64,000 nt of DNA from Paenibacillus phytohabitans. GTDB taxonomy: Bacteria > Bacillota > Bacilli > Paenibacillales > Paenibacillaceae. The notes under the pieces are model-generated. The model ran no database searches. It had not been told where the DNA came from and saw nothing but the letters and a program-made list of their open reading frames with translations. This document shows positions 24,563 to 31,539 of the stretch, one piece after another (positions within the stretch are counted from its first letter, which is position 1; each line of letters begins with the position of its first letter). A program made the translations under genes and the position numbers. The stretch is from contig NZ_WHOB01000091.1 in NCBI RefSeq assembly GCF_013141775.1, positions 1-64,000 of the forward strand, read 5' to 3'.

Positions 24563-25084
24563 TTAAATGAGGGACATATACTCATCTATAACGGAGCTAA
24601 TCTTTTTTTGCGCCCGCTGAATATATTCACTTACACTGCCAGCCGAAATCTGGAGCATACCAGCGATAGCCACATGCGAGAACCCCTCACCGTTAGCCAG
24701 CATATAACACTCCTTCTCCCTCCTGCTCAACAGTCCCAGTACATATTCCAATTGAAAACGTTGATCCTCTGTTAACCCTTCTGAAGGGACCGCATTGAAG
24801 CGGCAGGTGAAGTTTTGCATAAGAATAGGTTCCAAAAGAATTTCCCGCTCATAACCCGCACGCCGTTCGATTCCGCGCTTGTTGCCCGGCCGCCGTCCAC
24901 TGCTCAGCCACTCAATCACATATTCGCAGTCACTGACCATTCCGGCGATTACCTTTTTGTCATCCGCCTCCGCACTTCTGTAAAGTTGTTCTACACCTTT
25001 TAATGAAATTTGATATTCTGGAAGCAGTTTTTGCACAAAATCAGAATATATAAATTCCAGATCCTCCTGCTCTACACACTCCAT
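24563..25084 (-). CDS. Xpf-like sigma-factor-related activator
   Basis: 173 residues. The N-terminal part holds Y-V-I-E-W-L-S-S-G-R-R-P-G-N-K-R-G-I-E-R-R, as in phage positive-control factors such as PBSX Xpf. The C-terminal part (about 125-170) is a sigma region 4-type helix-turn-helix: L-S-R-R-E-K-E-C, G-F-S-H-V-A-I-A-G-M-L-Q-I-S-A-G-S-V-S-E-Y. It would direct RNA polymerase to the late tail operon. The start is chosen at the ATG with AAAGGGGA; the frame reaches upstream into the operator region. It is divergent from the XRE gene. Confidence 0.75.
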   Translation of the reverse strand: MECVEQEDLEFIYSDFVQKLLPEYQISLKGVEQLYRSAEADDKKVIAGMVSDCEYVIEWLSSGRRPGNKRGIERRAGYEREILLEPILMQNFTCRFNAVPSEGLTEDQRFQLEYVLGLLSRREKECYMLANGEGFSHVAIAGMLQISAGSVSEYIQRAQKKISSVIDEYMSLI

Positions 25085-25117
25085 GTCAATTCCCCTTTCG
25101 CCCATGTTGATTGAAAT

Positions 25118-25258
25118 ATACTCAATTTCGTATTTTAAAATCATGCTATACTCAATTTCGCATTTAGTCAAGCTTTATAACCTTTAAAGTACGAAAATGC
25201 ATATTTACATTTGCCTATAAACCTTCTACAATGAACTTAATAATACGAAGTAGCGTAT
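25118..25258. promoter_or_regulatory. Four operator-like 16-bp palindromes in the divergent control region
   Basis: Four sites with the pattern ATACG-N6-CGTAT: ATACTCAATTTCGTAT (25118-25133), ATACTCAATTTCGCAT (25148-25163), GTACGAAAATGCATAT (25189-25204) and ATACGAAGTAGCGTAT (25243-25258). The last is fully palindromic in its arms. The first two lie 30 bp apart just before the sigma-like gene, the last 29 bp before the repressor start. This is the arrangement expected for operators bound by the adjacent XRE protein to control both directions; binding is inference. Confidence 0.7.
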
Positions 25259-25286
25259 ATAGTGATGATTTTGAGGAGGACTACAT

Positions 25287-25685
25287 GTGCAACGGGCTGA
25301 GGTCTTAAAGAGGCTGATCGAGGAAACAGGCCTGAACACGAAGGCTTTTTCAGAAAAGGCAGGAATTCCTTATACTACACTTAGGTCAATCCTGATGCGG
25401 GGGGTAGGAGGAGCTTCTGTCGATAATGTTCTCAAAGTTTGTCGTGCTTTAGGCATTACTACCGAAGAAATGGATCGTTTGGCATTCGGATCAAGCAAAG
25501 AAGATGCTGCTCCACAACTATCGGAACTGTCTGAATTTGAAGCTTTCCTAAATAATCCTGAGCATGGACTGTTTTTCAAGGATTACCTGGACGCCCCGGA
25601 TGAACGTAAACGGGAAATGTTGACCTTTTGGCAATTTATTAAAGATCTCGAAAAGAAAAAATCAGACTCTTCAGACGACAACTAA
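25287..25685 (+). CDS. XRE-family repressor
   Basis: 132 residues with an N-terminal Cro/C1-type helix-turn-helix (about 7-60): L-I-E-E-T-G-L-N-T-K-A-F-S-E-K-A-G-I-P-Y-T-T-L on the DNA-contact side and G-V-G-G-A-S-V-D-N-V-L-K-V after it. The start is a GTG with GAGGAGGA 6 nt before it. The rest is acidic and helical. It pairs with the downstream metalloprotease gene and is divergent from the sigma-like gene, like the ImmR/ImmA or PBSX Xre arrangements. Likely keeps the tail operon off until damage. Confidence 0.85.
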   Translation: MQRAEVLKRLIEETGLNTKAFSEKAGIPYTTLRSILMRGVGGASVDNVLKVCRALGITTEEMDRLAFGSSKEDAAPQLSELSEFEAFLNNPEHGLFFKDYLDAPDERKREMLTFWQFIKDLEKKKSDSSDDN

Positions 25686-25771
25686 AAGCAGGAATAATCG
25701 TGGTATCAGCCAACGGGCTGATTCCTCATATCTATATATGCGAACATATATTCTTATCTCGGAGGTTTTTT

Positions 25772-26668
25772 ATGTTTATTCATTATAAAAAAACACATCT
25801 AGAGCATTTCGTGGAAAAGCTCTACATAACCCATTCTATTCTTCAGCCGGAAGACATCACCATACAGAGGCTTTCGACTGAATTGGATATCCATATTGAT
25901 TATGCTCCTGTCCGGAGCCGGGCTTATGAATCCTTATCGGGTATGCGCTTTGTACTATTGGACAACCGGACTACCCCAATGAAGCAACGGTTCGATTTTC
26001 TGCATGAGTTATGTCACATGCTGAGGCACGCCGGCAACCAAATGACACTGCCCGTTCCTTTTATCAAAGCACAGGAGGAGGATGCTGAGAAGTTTGTTCT
26101 TTATGCCACCATGCCCTTTTTCATGATTCAGTCCTGTAGCTTATCAGGAGATTACAATATCGCCATTCAGCAAATCTCAAATGTTTTTGGGGTATCCAGG
26201 GATATGGCTAAAATTCGCTTCGATCAAATTTTACGCCGTGAGTATGAGGGAGAGATGTTGCCTGGAAGGAGTGAAGAATATAATTCTGCTTCTCTTATTC
26301 AAAGGGATTCGGAACCCCCGCATGTTTTAGAGGAACCTGTGATCTTCGCTTATTACGATCCCCATAGCACATTGGATGGTCCGGATCAGCTTATTGTCTG
26401 TCTTGATCACACAACATTATCCACTCAGCATGAATGGGTTATACCCATGGAGGACAGGTTTGAGGAAATAGAGATAGATGCATTGAAGAATCTTGAACTT
26501 GAGTCTGCATCAAGAGGTGACCTGATCTGTTTTGATGGACAGCTTACCTTACAAATTCATCAGCTTGTGTATCGGCACGGATTTTCTAAAAGGAACTTTG
26601 TATTGCAGATGAGGGATATTGAGCAGATTCTTGAAGCGGATCAAAGTACGGTAAGGAGGTTCCTGTGA
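25772..26668 (+). CDS. ImmA/IrrE-family metallopeptidase
   Basis: 298 residues. H-E-L-C-H in F-D-F-L-H-E-L-C-H-M-L, followed by the downstream E-E-D-A-E-K-F, is the zinc site of ImmA/IrrE proteases, which cleave XRE repressors after a DNA-damage or host signal. The ATG used has GGAGG 6 nt upstream; the frame is open back to 25700 but without a start signal. It follows the repressor by 86 bp. The C-terminal half (about 180-298) is unrecognised and may sense the trigger. Confidence 0.85.
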   Translation: MFIHYKKTHLEHFVEKLYITHSILQPEDITIQRLSTELDIHIDYAPVRSRAYESLSGMRFVLLDNRTTPMKQRFDFLHELCHMLRHAGNQMTLPVPFIKAQEEDAEKFVLYATMPFFMIQSCSLSGDYNIAIQQISNVFGVSRDMAKIRFDQILRREYEGEMLPGRSEEYNSASLIQRDSEPPHVLEEPVIFAYYDPHSTLDGPDQLIVCLDHTTLSTQHEWVIPMEDRFEEIEIDALKNLELESASRGDLICFDGQLTLQIHQLVYRHGFSKRNFVLQMRDIEQILEADQSTVRRFL

Positions 26669-26701
26669 TAAAGGATTTCGGCCAGTTATAACTGCAAAAG
26701 C

Positions 26702-26727
26702 AAGCTCGTGCATAATAGCATGGGCTT
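26702..26727 (+). terminator. Terminator after the ImmA/IrrE gene
   Basis: A ten-pair stem (AAGCTCGTGC with GCATGGGCTT, including G-U pairs) around an ATAATA loop is followed by ATTTAT on the plus strand. It ends the regulatory transcript just before the rpsI terminator of the opposite strand. Confidence 0.65.
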
Positions 26728-26765
26728 ATTTATATCCACCGGCAACTCAATGCGTCCGTATGCGT

Positions 26766-26798
26766 AAAAAAGCTCCCAGCCATAAAGGCCAGGAGCTT
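26766..26798 (-). terminator. Terminator of rplM-rpsI
   Basis: AAGCTCC/GGAGCTT arms with inner GCC/GGC pairing and a TTTTTT run after the stem on the minus strand. It lies 28 bp after the rpsI stop codon. A diverged copy occurs at 8832-8863. Confidence 0.92.
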
Positions 26799-26826
26799 GA
26801 GTTCCTTGTTATCAAGGAAATTGATA

Positions 26827-26886
26827 TTAACGTTTCGAGAACTGTGGAGCACGACGAGCGGCTTTGAGGCCGTATTTCTTACGTTC
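26827..26886 (-). repeat. Right boundary repeat (3' end of functional rpsI)
   Basis: The last 60 bases of the intact rpsI gene are the partner of the decayed copy at 9499-9557. Because this copy keeps rpsI intact, it is the junction expected if an element entering at the gene end restored the reading frame. Confidence 0.8.
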
Positions 26887-27219
26887 CTTCATACGTGGGT
26901 CACGAGTCAGGAAGCCGGCTTTCTTAAGCGCACCGCGATATTCAGGGTCTACTTTGAGCAATGCACGGGAGATCCCGTGACGGATTGCGCCAGCTTGACC
27001 GGAAATGCCGCCACCATGTGCAAGAACGATTACATCGTAGTTGCCCAGAGTTTCAGTCAGGTTCAAAGGTTGTCTTACGATCATCTTCAGTGTTTCCACA
27101 CCGAAATATTCGTCCATCTCGCGTTTGTTAATGACAATGCGTCCTTCACCCGGTACAAGGCGAACACGTGCTACCGAATGTTTACGACGACCTGTCCCAT
27201 AGTATTGTACTTGTGCCAT
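26827..27219 (-). CDS. rpsI: 30S ribosomal protein S9
   Basis: 130-residue S9 of the small subunit head; its basic C-terminal tail (A-P-Q-F-S-K-R) reaches toward the P-site tRNA and is intact. Typical motifs are Y-Y-G-T-G-R-R-K-H-S-V-A-R-V and the G-G-G-I-S-G-Q-A-G-A region. It follows rplM by 20 bp. The last 60 bases are duplicated at the other end of the tail cluster, so the gene end served as insertion target. Confidence 0.98.
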   Translation of the reverse strand: MAQVQYYGTGRRKHSVARVRLVPGEGRIVINKREMDEYFGVETLKMIVRQPLNLTETLGNYDVIVLAHGGGISGQAGAIRHGISRALLKVDPEYRGALKKAGFLTRDPRMKERKKYGLKAARRAPQFSKR

Positions 27220-27239
27220 GAAACTGTCCTCCTCTATTC

Positions 27240-27677
27240 TTATCCGCGAAGTTCGTAAACTTCAGGTTTTTGTGCTGCATGTGGATGTTCAGCGCCTGCA
27301 TATACTTTGAGTCTCAGTTTCATGTGATCCCCTTGACGAGTCTTAGGAATCATGCCGTGAACTGCGAATTCAATCATACGCTCAGGTTTGGTTTTGATCA
27401 GGTCTTCAGCAACAGTGACTTTCAAACCACCTGGGTGCATCGAGTGACGGTAGTATTTCTTGTTTTGCATTTTCTTACCGGTCAGGTGAATCTTCTCAGC
27501 GTTGATAACAATTACGAAATCTCCAGTATCAACATGTGGAGTGAATTGCGGTTTGTGTTTGCCACGGATTAGAGCAGCGGCTTCGCTTGCCAAACGGCCA
27601 AGTGTTTTGCCTTCGGCATCAATGATGTGCCAATTGCGTTCAACTTCGTTCGGCTTCGCCATATAGGTGGTACGCAT
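27240..27677 (-). CDS. rplM: 50S ribosomal protein L13
   Basis: 145-residue L13, an early large-subunit assembly protein. W-H-I-I-D-A-E-G-K-T-L-G-R-L and H-M-K-L-R-L-K-V-Y-A-G-A-E-H-P-H are typical. AAGGAGG precedes the ATG. It is the first gene of rplM-rpsI, with its own promoter and leader. Confidence 0.97.
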   Translation of the reverse strand: MRTTYMAKPNEVERNWHIIDAEGKTLGRLASEAAALIRGKHKPQFTPHVDTGDFVIVINAEKIHLTGKKMQNKKYYRHSMHPGGLKVTVAEDLIKTKPERMIEFAVHGMIPKTRQGDHMKLRLKVYAGAEHPHAAQKPEVYELRG

Positions 27678-27689
27678 GAATGTTTCCTC

Positions 27690-27825
27690 CTTGTTCTCGT
27701 ACGAAAATCATCTGTTTCGTATATCTTGTTTCTCATTGGATTACAATTATGTGAGTTAAGAAAAGCTTGTTTGTTGGCATTTCCTTGATCGGGGCTGTGG
27801 GATAGCCATCAAGAAAACACAACTT
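27690..27825 (-). promoter_or_regulatory. L13-type leader of rplM
   Basis: The 5' untranslated region begins with a CTTGAT/ATCAAG stem (27784-27813) that includes a GGCT/AGCC inner pair, and a second hairpin TACGAAA/TTTCGTA closer to the start. This is the position and outline of the L13 leader in Firmicutes, through which the ribosomal protein may regulate its own operon. Exact fit to the family model was not tested. Confidence 0.6.
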
Positions 27826-27827
27826 TT

Positions 27828-27856
27828 ATATTACAGCATAAACATGACAAGTGCAA
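27828..27856 (-). promoter_or_regulatory. Sigma-A promoter of rplM-rpsI
   Basis: TTGCAC (27851-27856) and TAATAT (27828-27833) with exactly 17 bp between. It starts the leader described above and makes the pair independent of truA. Confidence 0.8.
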
Positions 27857-27910
27857 GTGATTTTTAACTTTTCAAACACTATTTTTCATAGAAAATAATG
27901 TGCTGATCGT

Positions 27911-28690
27911 TTAGTTCTCATTCTCGTCATATTCTACACTCCAGAGTGCCAAACCCTTAGACACAGCCGTAGGTCCGGCCGCTGCGCGGTCACATGCCGC
28001 AAGAATTACAGGGATTCTATCCGCGCTGATCTTGCCTTGCCCCACTTGCATCAGCGTGCCCATAATAATGCGTACCATATGCTGCAGGAAGCCGCTGCCT
28101 GTAATATACGTATGGATAACACCCTGATCGGGAGACCCGGGCCGGCACATGCTGCGGTCCACCTCAAGACGTGCTTCAAATATCGTGCGTACATGCGAAG
28201 TCTTGGTAGACTTCCTGGACGCAAATGAAGTGTAATCATGGGTGCCCAGCAGCCCAGCCAACCCCTGCTCCATCGCCGGAATATCCAGCTTCATCGGATG
28301 ATGATGCTGCCAGCGCCGCTGGAACGGGTCCGGGAACCGGTTGCCGTTAATCGTGTACCGGTAGGTTTTACGCTTCGCTCCTCTACGGGAATGGAAAGAG
28401 AGCGGAACCTCCCAGGCCTCGGTAACCACGATATCCTGCGGAAGCCTGGCGTTCAGAGCCAGACACCAGCGTTCCAGCGGGATCTGGGAAGAGGTTATGA
28501 AATTAAAAGGTTGGCCATAAGCGTGCACTCCTGCGTCTGTCCGTCCTGAGCCCGTTATCTTGAGCGTCTCACCGGTCAGATGAAGAATGGCATGCTCCAG
28601 CTTGTCCTGAATCGTATTGCCCTGAGGCTGGGTCTGAAAGCCATCATAATGGGTACCGTCATAATTGACTTTCATCAATAGATTGCGCAT
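27911..28690 (-). CDS. truA: tRNA pseudouridine synthase A
   Basis: TruA isomerises uridines 38-40 of tRNA anticodon stems to pseudouridine. The 259-residue protein shows S-G-R-T-D-A-G-V-H-A-Y-G-Q with the catalytic Asp near 51-54, and G-S-G-F-L-Q-H-M-V-R-I-I-M near 205. AGGAG precedes the ATG. It lies between the alpha operon terminator and rplM; B. subtilis has truA in the same interval. Translation and processing genes are thus kept together. Confidence 0.95.
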   Translation of the reverse strand: MRNLLMKVNYDGTHYDGFQTQPQGNTIQDKLEHAILHLTGETLKITGSGRTDAGVHAYGQPFNFITSSQIPLERWCLALNARLPQDIVVTEAWEVPLSFHSRRGAKRKTYRYTINGNRFPDPFQRRWQHHHPMKLDIPAMEQGLAGLLGTHDYTSFASRKSTKTSHVRTIFEARLEVDRSMCRPGSPDQGVIHTYITGSGFLQHMVRIIMGTLMQVGQGKISADRIPVILAACDRAAAGPTAVSKGLALWSVEYDENEN

Positions 28691-28728
28691 TTCATTCTCC
28701 TGTTAGTCCATAGGTTTTTCTGTTTCAT

Positions 28729-28754
28729 AAAAAAAGAGCCCCGGCGGGAGCTCC
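28729..28754 (-). terminator. Terminator after rplQ
   Basis: GAGC/GCTC arms with inner CCC/GGG pairing, then TTTTTTT on the minus strand. It ends the ribosomal alpha operon before truA. A second hairpin (GCAGGG/CCCTGC, about 28793-28813) lies upstream between it and rplQ but lacks a T run. Confidence 0.75.
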
Positions 28755-28868
28755 TTCTACTCTATACAAGGTGATTCCCGCGGTTATTTGCACGGCAGGG
28801 TCAAAATGCCCTGCAGTACAATAACGTTAAATACGTAATGCGTACATCCGGAAATCATGCTTGTGAAA

Positions 28869-29234
28869 CTACGCGCGGTCTACCAGTTCAAGATAAACCA
28901 TAGGCGCAGCATCGCCACGGCGAGGTCCCAGCTTCAGGATACGAGTGTATCCGCCTGGACGCTCAGTGTAACGAGGAGCAATATCAGAGAACAATTTTTG
29001 GATTGCATCTTGTTCACCGTCTACAGTCTCACGACGAACAAATGCTGCTACTTGACGACGAGCATGAAGATCGCCCTTTTTCGCTTTTGTGATCAGTTTC
29101 TCAGCGATGGAACGAACTTCCTTCGCCTTGGCTTCTGTTGTCTGGATGCGTTCGTATAGGAACAGATCCGTTACCATATCGCGGAATAGTGCTTTGCGCG
29201 CGCTGGAATCACGGCCCAATTTTTGGTATGCCAT
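28869..29234 (-). CDS. rplQ: 50S ribosomal protein L17
   Basis: 121-residue L17 near the peptide exit tunnel. M-A-Y-Q-K-L-G-R-D-S and R-G-D-A-A-P-M-V-Y-L-E-L are family features. The ATG is chosen because AAGGAGGG lies 7 nt before it; the GTG upstream would place the start inside that site. It is the last gene of the alpha operon. Confidence 0.96.
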   Translation of the reverse strand: MAYQKLGRDSSARKALFRDMVTDLFLYERIQTTEAKAKEVRSIAEKLITKAKKGDLHARRQVAAFVRRETVDGEQDAIQKLFSDIAPRYTERPGGYTRILKLGPRRGDAAPMVYLELVDRA

Positions 29235-29275
29235 TTGTTTTCCCTCCTTCACTCAAGTCTCAAGAAACCCTATAA

Positions 29276-30220
29276 CTATTCTTCTGTACGGAGACCCAAA
29301 CCAAGCTCCTCAAGCTTCTCTTGAACTTCTTCCAAAGATTTGCGGCCCAGGTTACGGACCTTCATCATATCTTCTTCAGTTTTCGTAGTCAGCTCTTGCA
29401 CGGTATTAATACCGGCACGTTTGAGGCAGTTGTAGGAACGGACAGAAAGATCTAGCTCTTCGATGGTCATCTCGAGTACTTTTTCTTTTTTGTCTTCTTC
29501 TTTTTCAACCATAATTTCGGCGTCTTTCGCTTCGTCCGTAAGACCTACGAACAGAACGAGGTGCTCGTTCAAAATTTTGGCTCCAAGACTAACGGCTTCT
29601 TCCGGTCTGATACTGCCATCCGTCCAAATTTCAAGCGTCAATTTGTCGTAGTTAGTCACTTGACCAACACGGGTATTATCAATACCATAATTCACGCGGG
29701 AAATAGGAGTGTAGATGGAGTCAACTGGAATAACACCGATTGGCTGATCGTCGCGTTTGTTCCGGTCCGCTTGGACGTAGCCGCGACCACGGCCTGCAAA
29801 AATGCGCATGTGTAGTCTCGCTCCAGGTCCCAGCGTTGCAATATGAAGATCCGGGTTCAGGATCTCAACATCGCTATCCGCACGAATATCACCTGCGGTA
29901 ACGATGCCTTCTCCTTCAGCATCAATCTCGAACACTTTCTCTTCATCCGAATGAATCTTCAGAGACAGAGCTTTAAGGTTCAGGATGATTTCCGTCACAT
30001 CTTCCATTACGCCGGGAACGGTCGAGAACTCATGCAGAACGCCGTCAATTTGGACCGAAGTCACTGCGGCTCCCGGAAGGGAGGAAAGCAAGATCCGGCG
30101 AAGCGAATTCCCCAGAGTCGTGCCATATCCACGTTCCAGCGGTTCAATTACGAATTTCCCATAGGTTCCATCATCATTGGCTTCTACGGTCTCAATCTTC
30201 GGCTTTTCGATTTCTATCAC
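29276..30220 (-). CDS. rpoA: RNA polymerase alpha subunit
   Basis: 314 residues. The N-terminal dimerisation domain (about 1-225) includes G-Y-G-T-T-L-G-N-S-L-R-R-I-L-L. A linker rich in Glu/Lys follows, then the C-terminal domain (about 245-310) with S-Y-N-C-L-K-R-A-G-I-N-T-V-Q-E-L and R-N-L-G-R-K-S-L-E-E-V that contacts UP elements and activators. The GTG start has GGAGGGG upstream. It sits between rpsK and rplQ as usual. Confidence 0.97.
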   Translation of the reverse strand: MIEIEKPKIETVEANDDGTYGKFVIEPLERGYGTTLGNSLRRILLSSLPGAAVTSVQIDGVLHEFSTVPGVMEDVTEIILNLKALSLKIHSDEEKVFEIDAEGEGIVTAGDIRADSDVEILNPDLHIATLGPGARLHMRIFAGRGRGYVQADRNKRDDQPIGVIPVDSIYTPISRVNYGIDNTRVGQVTNYDKLTLEIWTDGSIRPEEAVSLGAKILNEHLVLFVGLTDEAKDAEIMVEKEEDKKEKVLEMTIEELDLSVRSYNCLKRAGINTVQELTTKTEEDMMKVRNLGRKSLEEVQEKLEELGLGLRTEE

Positions 30221-30322
30221 GAGTGTACCCCTCCTTCAAACGTCGCTCCTATATGAAACAGTCACCCCATCAGGTGTATCATGTAGTATGCCTAAACACC
30301 TATTATTAGCAGATGCGTCAGA

Positions 30323-30331
30323 ATTATACCA
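30323..30331 (-). promoter_or_regulatory. Possible internal promoter before rpoA
   Basis: TGGTATAAT, an extended -10, lies in the 131-bp gap between rpsK and rpoA. The matching -35 is weak. It may add extra transcription of rpoA-rplQ. Confidence 0.45.
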
Positions 30332-30351
30332 CAATCACAATTCTGATTTTA

Positions 30352-30747
30352 CTAAACGCGGCGACGCTTCGGCGGACGGCATCCATTGTGAGGAACCGGA
30401 GTAACGTCTTTAATGAGGTTTACTTCAAGGCCAGCGGCCTGAAGGGAACGGATGGCTGCTTCGCGGCCCGCGCCCGGTCCTTTAACCATAACTTCAACGG
30501 ACTTCATGCCGTGTTCCATAGCTGCTTTAGCAGCAGATTCGGCTGCCATTTGCGCTGCAAATGGAGTCGATTTACGGGAACCTTTAAATCCTTGACCGCC
30601 GGAGCTTGCCCAGGAAATTGCATTTCCGTGAGGGTCCGTGATCGTAACGATAGTGTTATTGAACGTGGAACGGATATGTGCCACGCCAGACTCGATATTT
30701 TTCCGGTCGCGACGTTTCGTACGTACGACTTTTTTCGGTTTAGCCAT
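30352..30747 (-). CDS. rpsK: 30S ribosomal protein S11
   Basis: 131-residue S11 of the platform, near the E-site. H-I-R-S-T-F-N-N-T-I-V-T and P-H-N-G-C-R-P-P-K-R-R-R-V are characteristic. The intergenic gap to rpsM is 19 bp with a normal ribosome site. Confidence 0.97.
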   Translation of the reverse strand: MAKPKKVVRTKRRDRKNIESGVAHIRSTFNNTIVTITDPHGNAISWASSGGQGFKGSRKSTPFAAQMAAESAAKAAMEHGMKSVEVMVKGPGAGREAAIRSLQAAGLEVNLIKDVTPVPHNGCRPPKRRRV

Positions 30748-30766
30748 TGTCTCTTATCACCTCTTC

Positions 30767-31135
30767 TTATTTCTTTTTGTTTGCTACCGTACGACGCGGG
30801 CCTTTACGGGTACGGGCATTTGTTTTGGTACGTTGACCGCGAACAGGCAATCCACGACGGTGACGAACACCGCGGTAACAGCCGATCTCAGTAAGACGTT
30901 TAATATTCAAGGAAATTTCACGACGAAGGTCACCTTCAACCTTAACCTGCTTGTCGATCGTTTCACGCAGTTTGCTGACTTCATCTTCCGTCAAATCACG
31001 GACACGTGTGTTAACGTCAATGCCTGTTTCATTAAGAATTTTCTGGGAAGTCGTTTTACCGATTCCGAAAATATAAGTCAAGGCGATCTCAACGCGCTTA
31101 TCACGTGGCAAATCCACTCCAGCTATACGAGCCAT
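30767..31135 (-). CDS. rpsM: 30S ribosomal protein S13
   Basis: 122-residue S13 of the head, which contacts the P-site tRNA and the L5 bridge. M-A-R-I-A-G-V-D-L-P, G-I-G-K-T-T-S-Q-K-I and the basic tail R-T-K-T-N-A-R-T-R-K-G-P-R are typical. It follows rpmJ in the alpha operon. Confidence 0.97.
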   Translation of the reverse strand: MARIAGVDLPRDKRVEIALTYIFGIGKTTSQKILNETGIDVNTRVRDLTEDEVSKLRETIDKQVKVEGDLRREISLNIKRLTEIGCYRGVRHRRGLPVRGQRTKTNARTRKGPRRTVANKKK

Positions 31136-31154
31136 TTTACGCTACACCCCCTTC

Positions 31155-31268
31155 TTAACCTTGTTTTTGTTTGTGTTTCGGATTTTCGCAAATTACCATA
31201 ACAGTCCCTTTGCGGCGGATGACTTTGCATTTTTCGCAAATGGGCTTTACAGAAGGTCTTACCTTCAT
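31155..31268 (-). CDS. rpmJ: 50S ribosomal protein L36 (zinc form)
   Basis: 37 codons: M-K-V-R-P-S-V-K-P-I, then C-E-K-C and C-E-N-P-K-H. Cys11, Cys14, Cys27 and His32 form a zinc site, so this is the C+ form. GAGGAGG precedes the ATG. A hairpin lies just upstream in the transcript. Confidence 0.97.
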   Translation of the reverse strand: MKVRPSVKPICEKCKVIRRKGTVMVICENPKHKQKQG

Positions 31269-31283
31269 GTTAATTACCTCCTC

Positions 31284-31306
31284 AAAGTTTTGCGAAGCAA
31301 AACTTT
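31284..31306 (-). other. Perfect 10-bp hairpin before the rpmJ ribosome site
   Basis: AAAGTTTTGC and GCAAAACTTT pair perfectly around a 3-base loop (TTC on the minus strand). It lies between infA and rpmJ, directly before GAGGAGG. There is no T run right after the stem, so it is more likely an RNA-processing or translation element than a terminator. Confidence 0.6.
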
Positions 31307-31321
31307 TGTTGTAGTTCCCAT

Positions 31322-31537
31322 CTATTTACGGTAAGTTATACGGCCTTTTGATAAATCATAAGGCGATAACTGCACGACCACTTTGTCTCCGGTTAGGATA
31401 CGGATAAAGTGCATCCGCAATTTCCCGGACACATGGGCAAGTATTTGATGACCGTTCTCAAGCTCAACCTTAAACGTTGCGTTAGGCAACGGCTCAATGA
31501 CCGTTCCTTCTACCTCAATGACATCTTCCTTAGCCAC
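31322..31537 (-). CDS. infA: Translation initiation factor IF-1
   Basis: 71-residue single OB-fold that binds the 30S A-site with IF-2 and IF-3. M-A-K-E-D-V-I-E-V-E-G-T-V and G-D-K-V-V-V-Q-L-S-P-Y-D-L-S-K-G are conserved. It lies between the KOW protein and rpmJ as in B. subtilis. Confidence 0.97.
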   Translation of the reverse strand: MAKEDVIEVEGTVIEPLPNATFKVELENGHQILAHVSGKLRMHFIRILTGDKVVVQLSPYDLSKGRITYRK

Positions 31538-31539
31538 AG

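Larger units (their letters stand above)
9499..26886 (-). mobile_element. R-type tailocin / phage-tail element inserted at the 3' end of rpsI
   Basis: A 17-kb block between two direct copies of the rpsI 3' end. In transcription order it holds an XRE/ImmA regulatory pair (divergent), a sigma-like factor, a full contractile-tail gene set in P2-like order (sheath, tube, chaperone, tape measure, gpX, gpD, gpV, gpU, gpW, gpJ, gpI, fibre) and small membrane/lysis genes. No capsid, portal, terminase, replication or integrase gene is seen. This is the pattern of defective phage tails that act as bacteriocins (diffocin-like, R-type), although activity is inference. Confidence 0.85.

Noticed and set aside
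9499..26886. Intact temperate prophage
   Set aside because: No integrase, terminase, portal, capsid or replication gene found; only tail, regulation and lysis genes.
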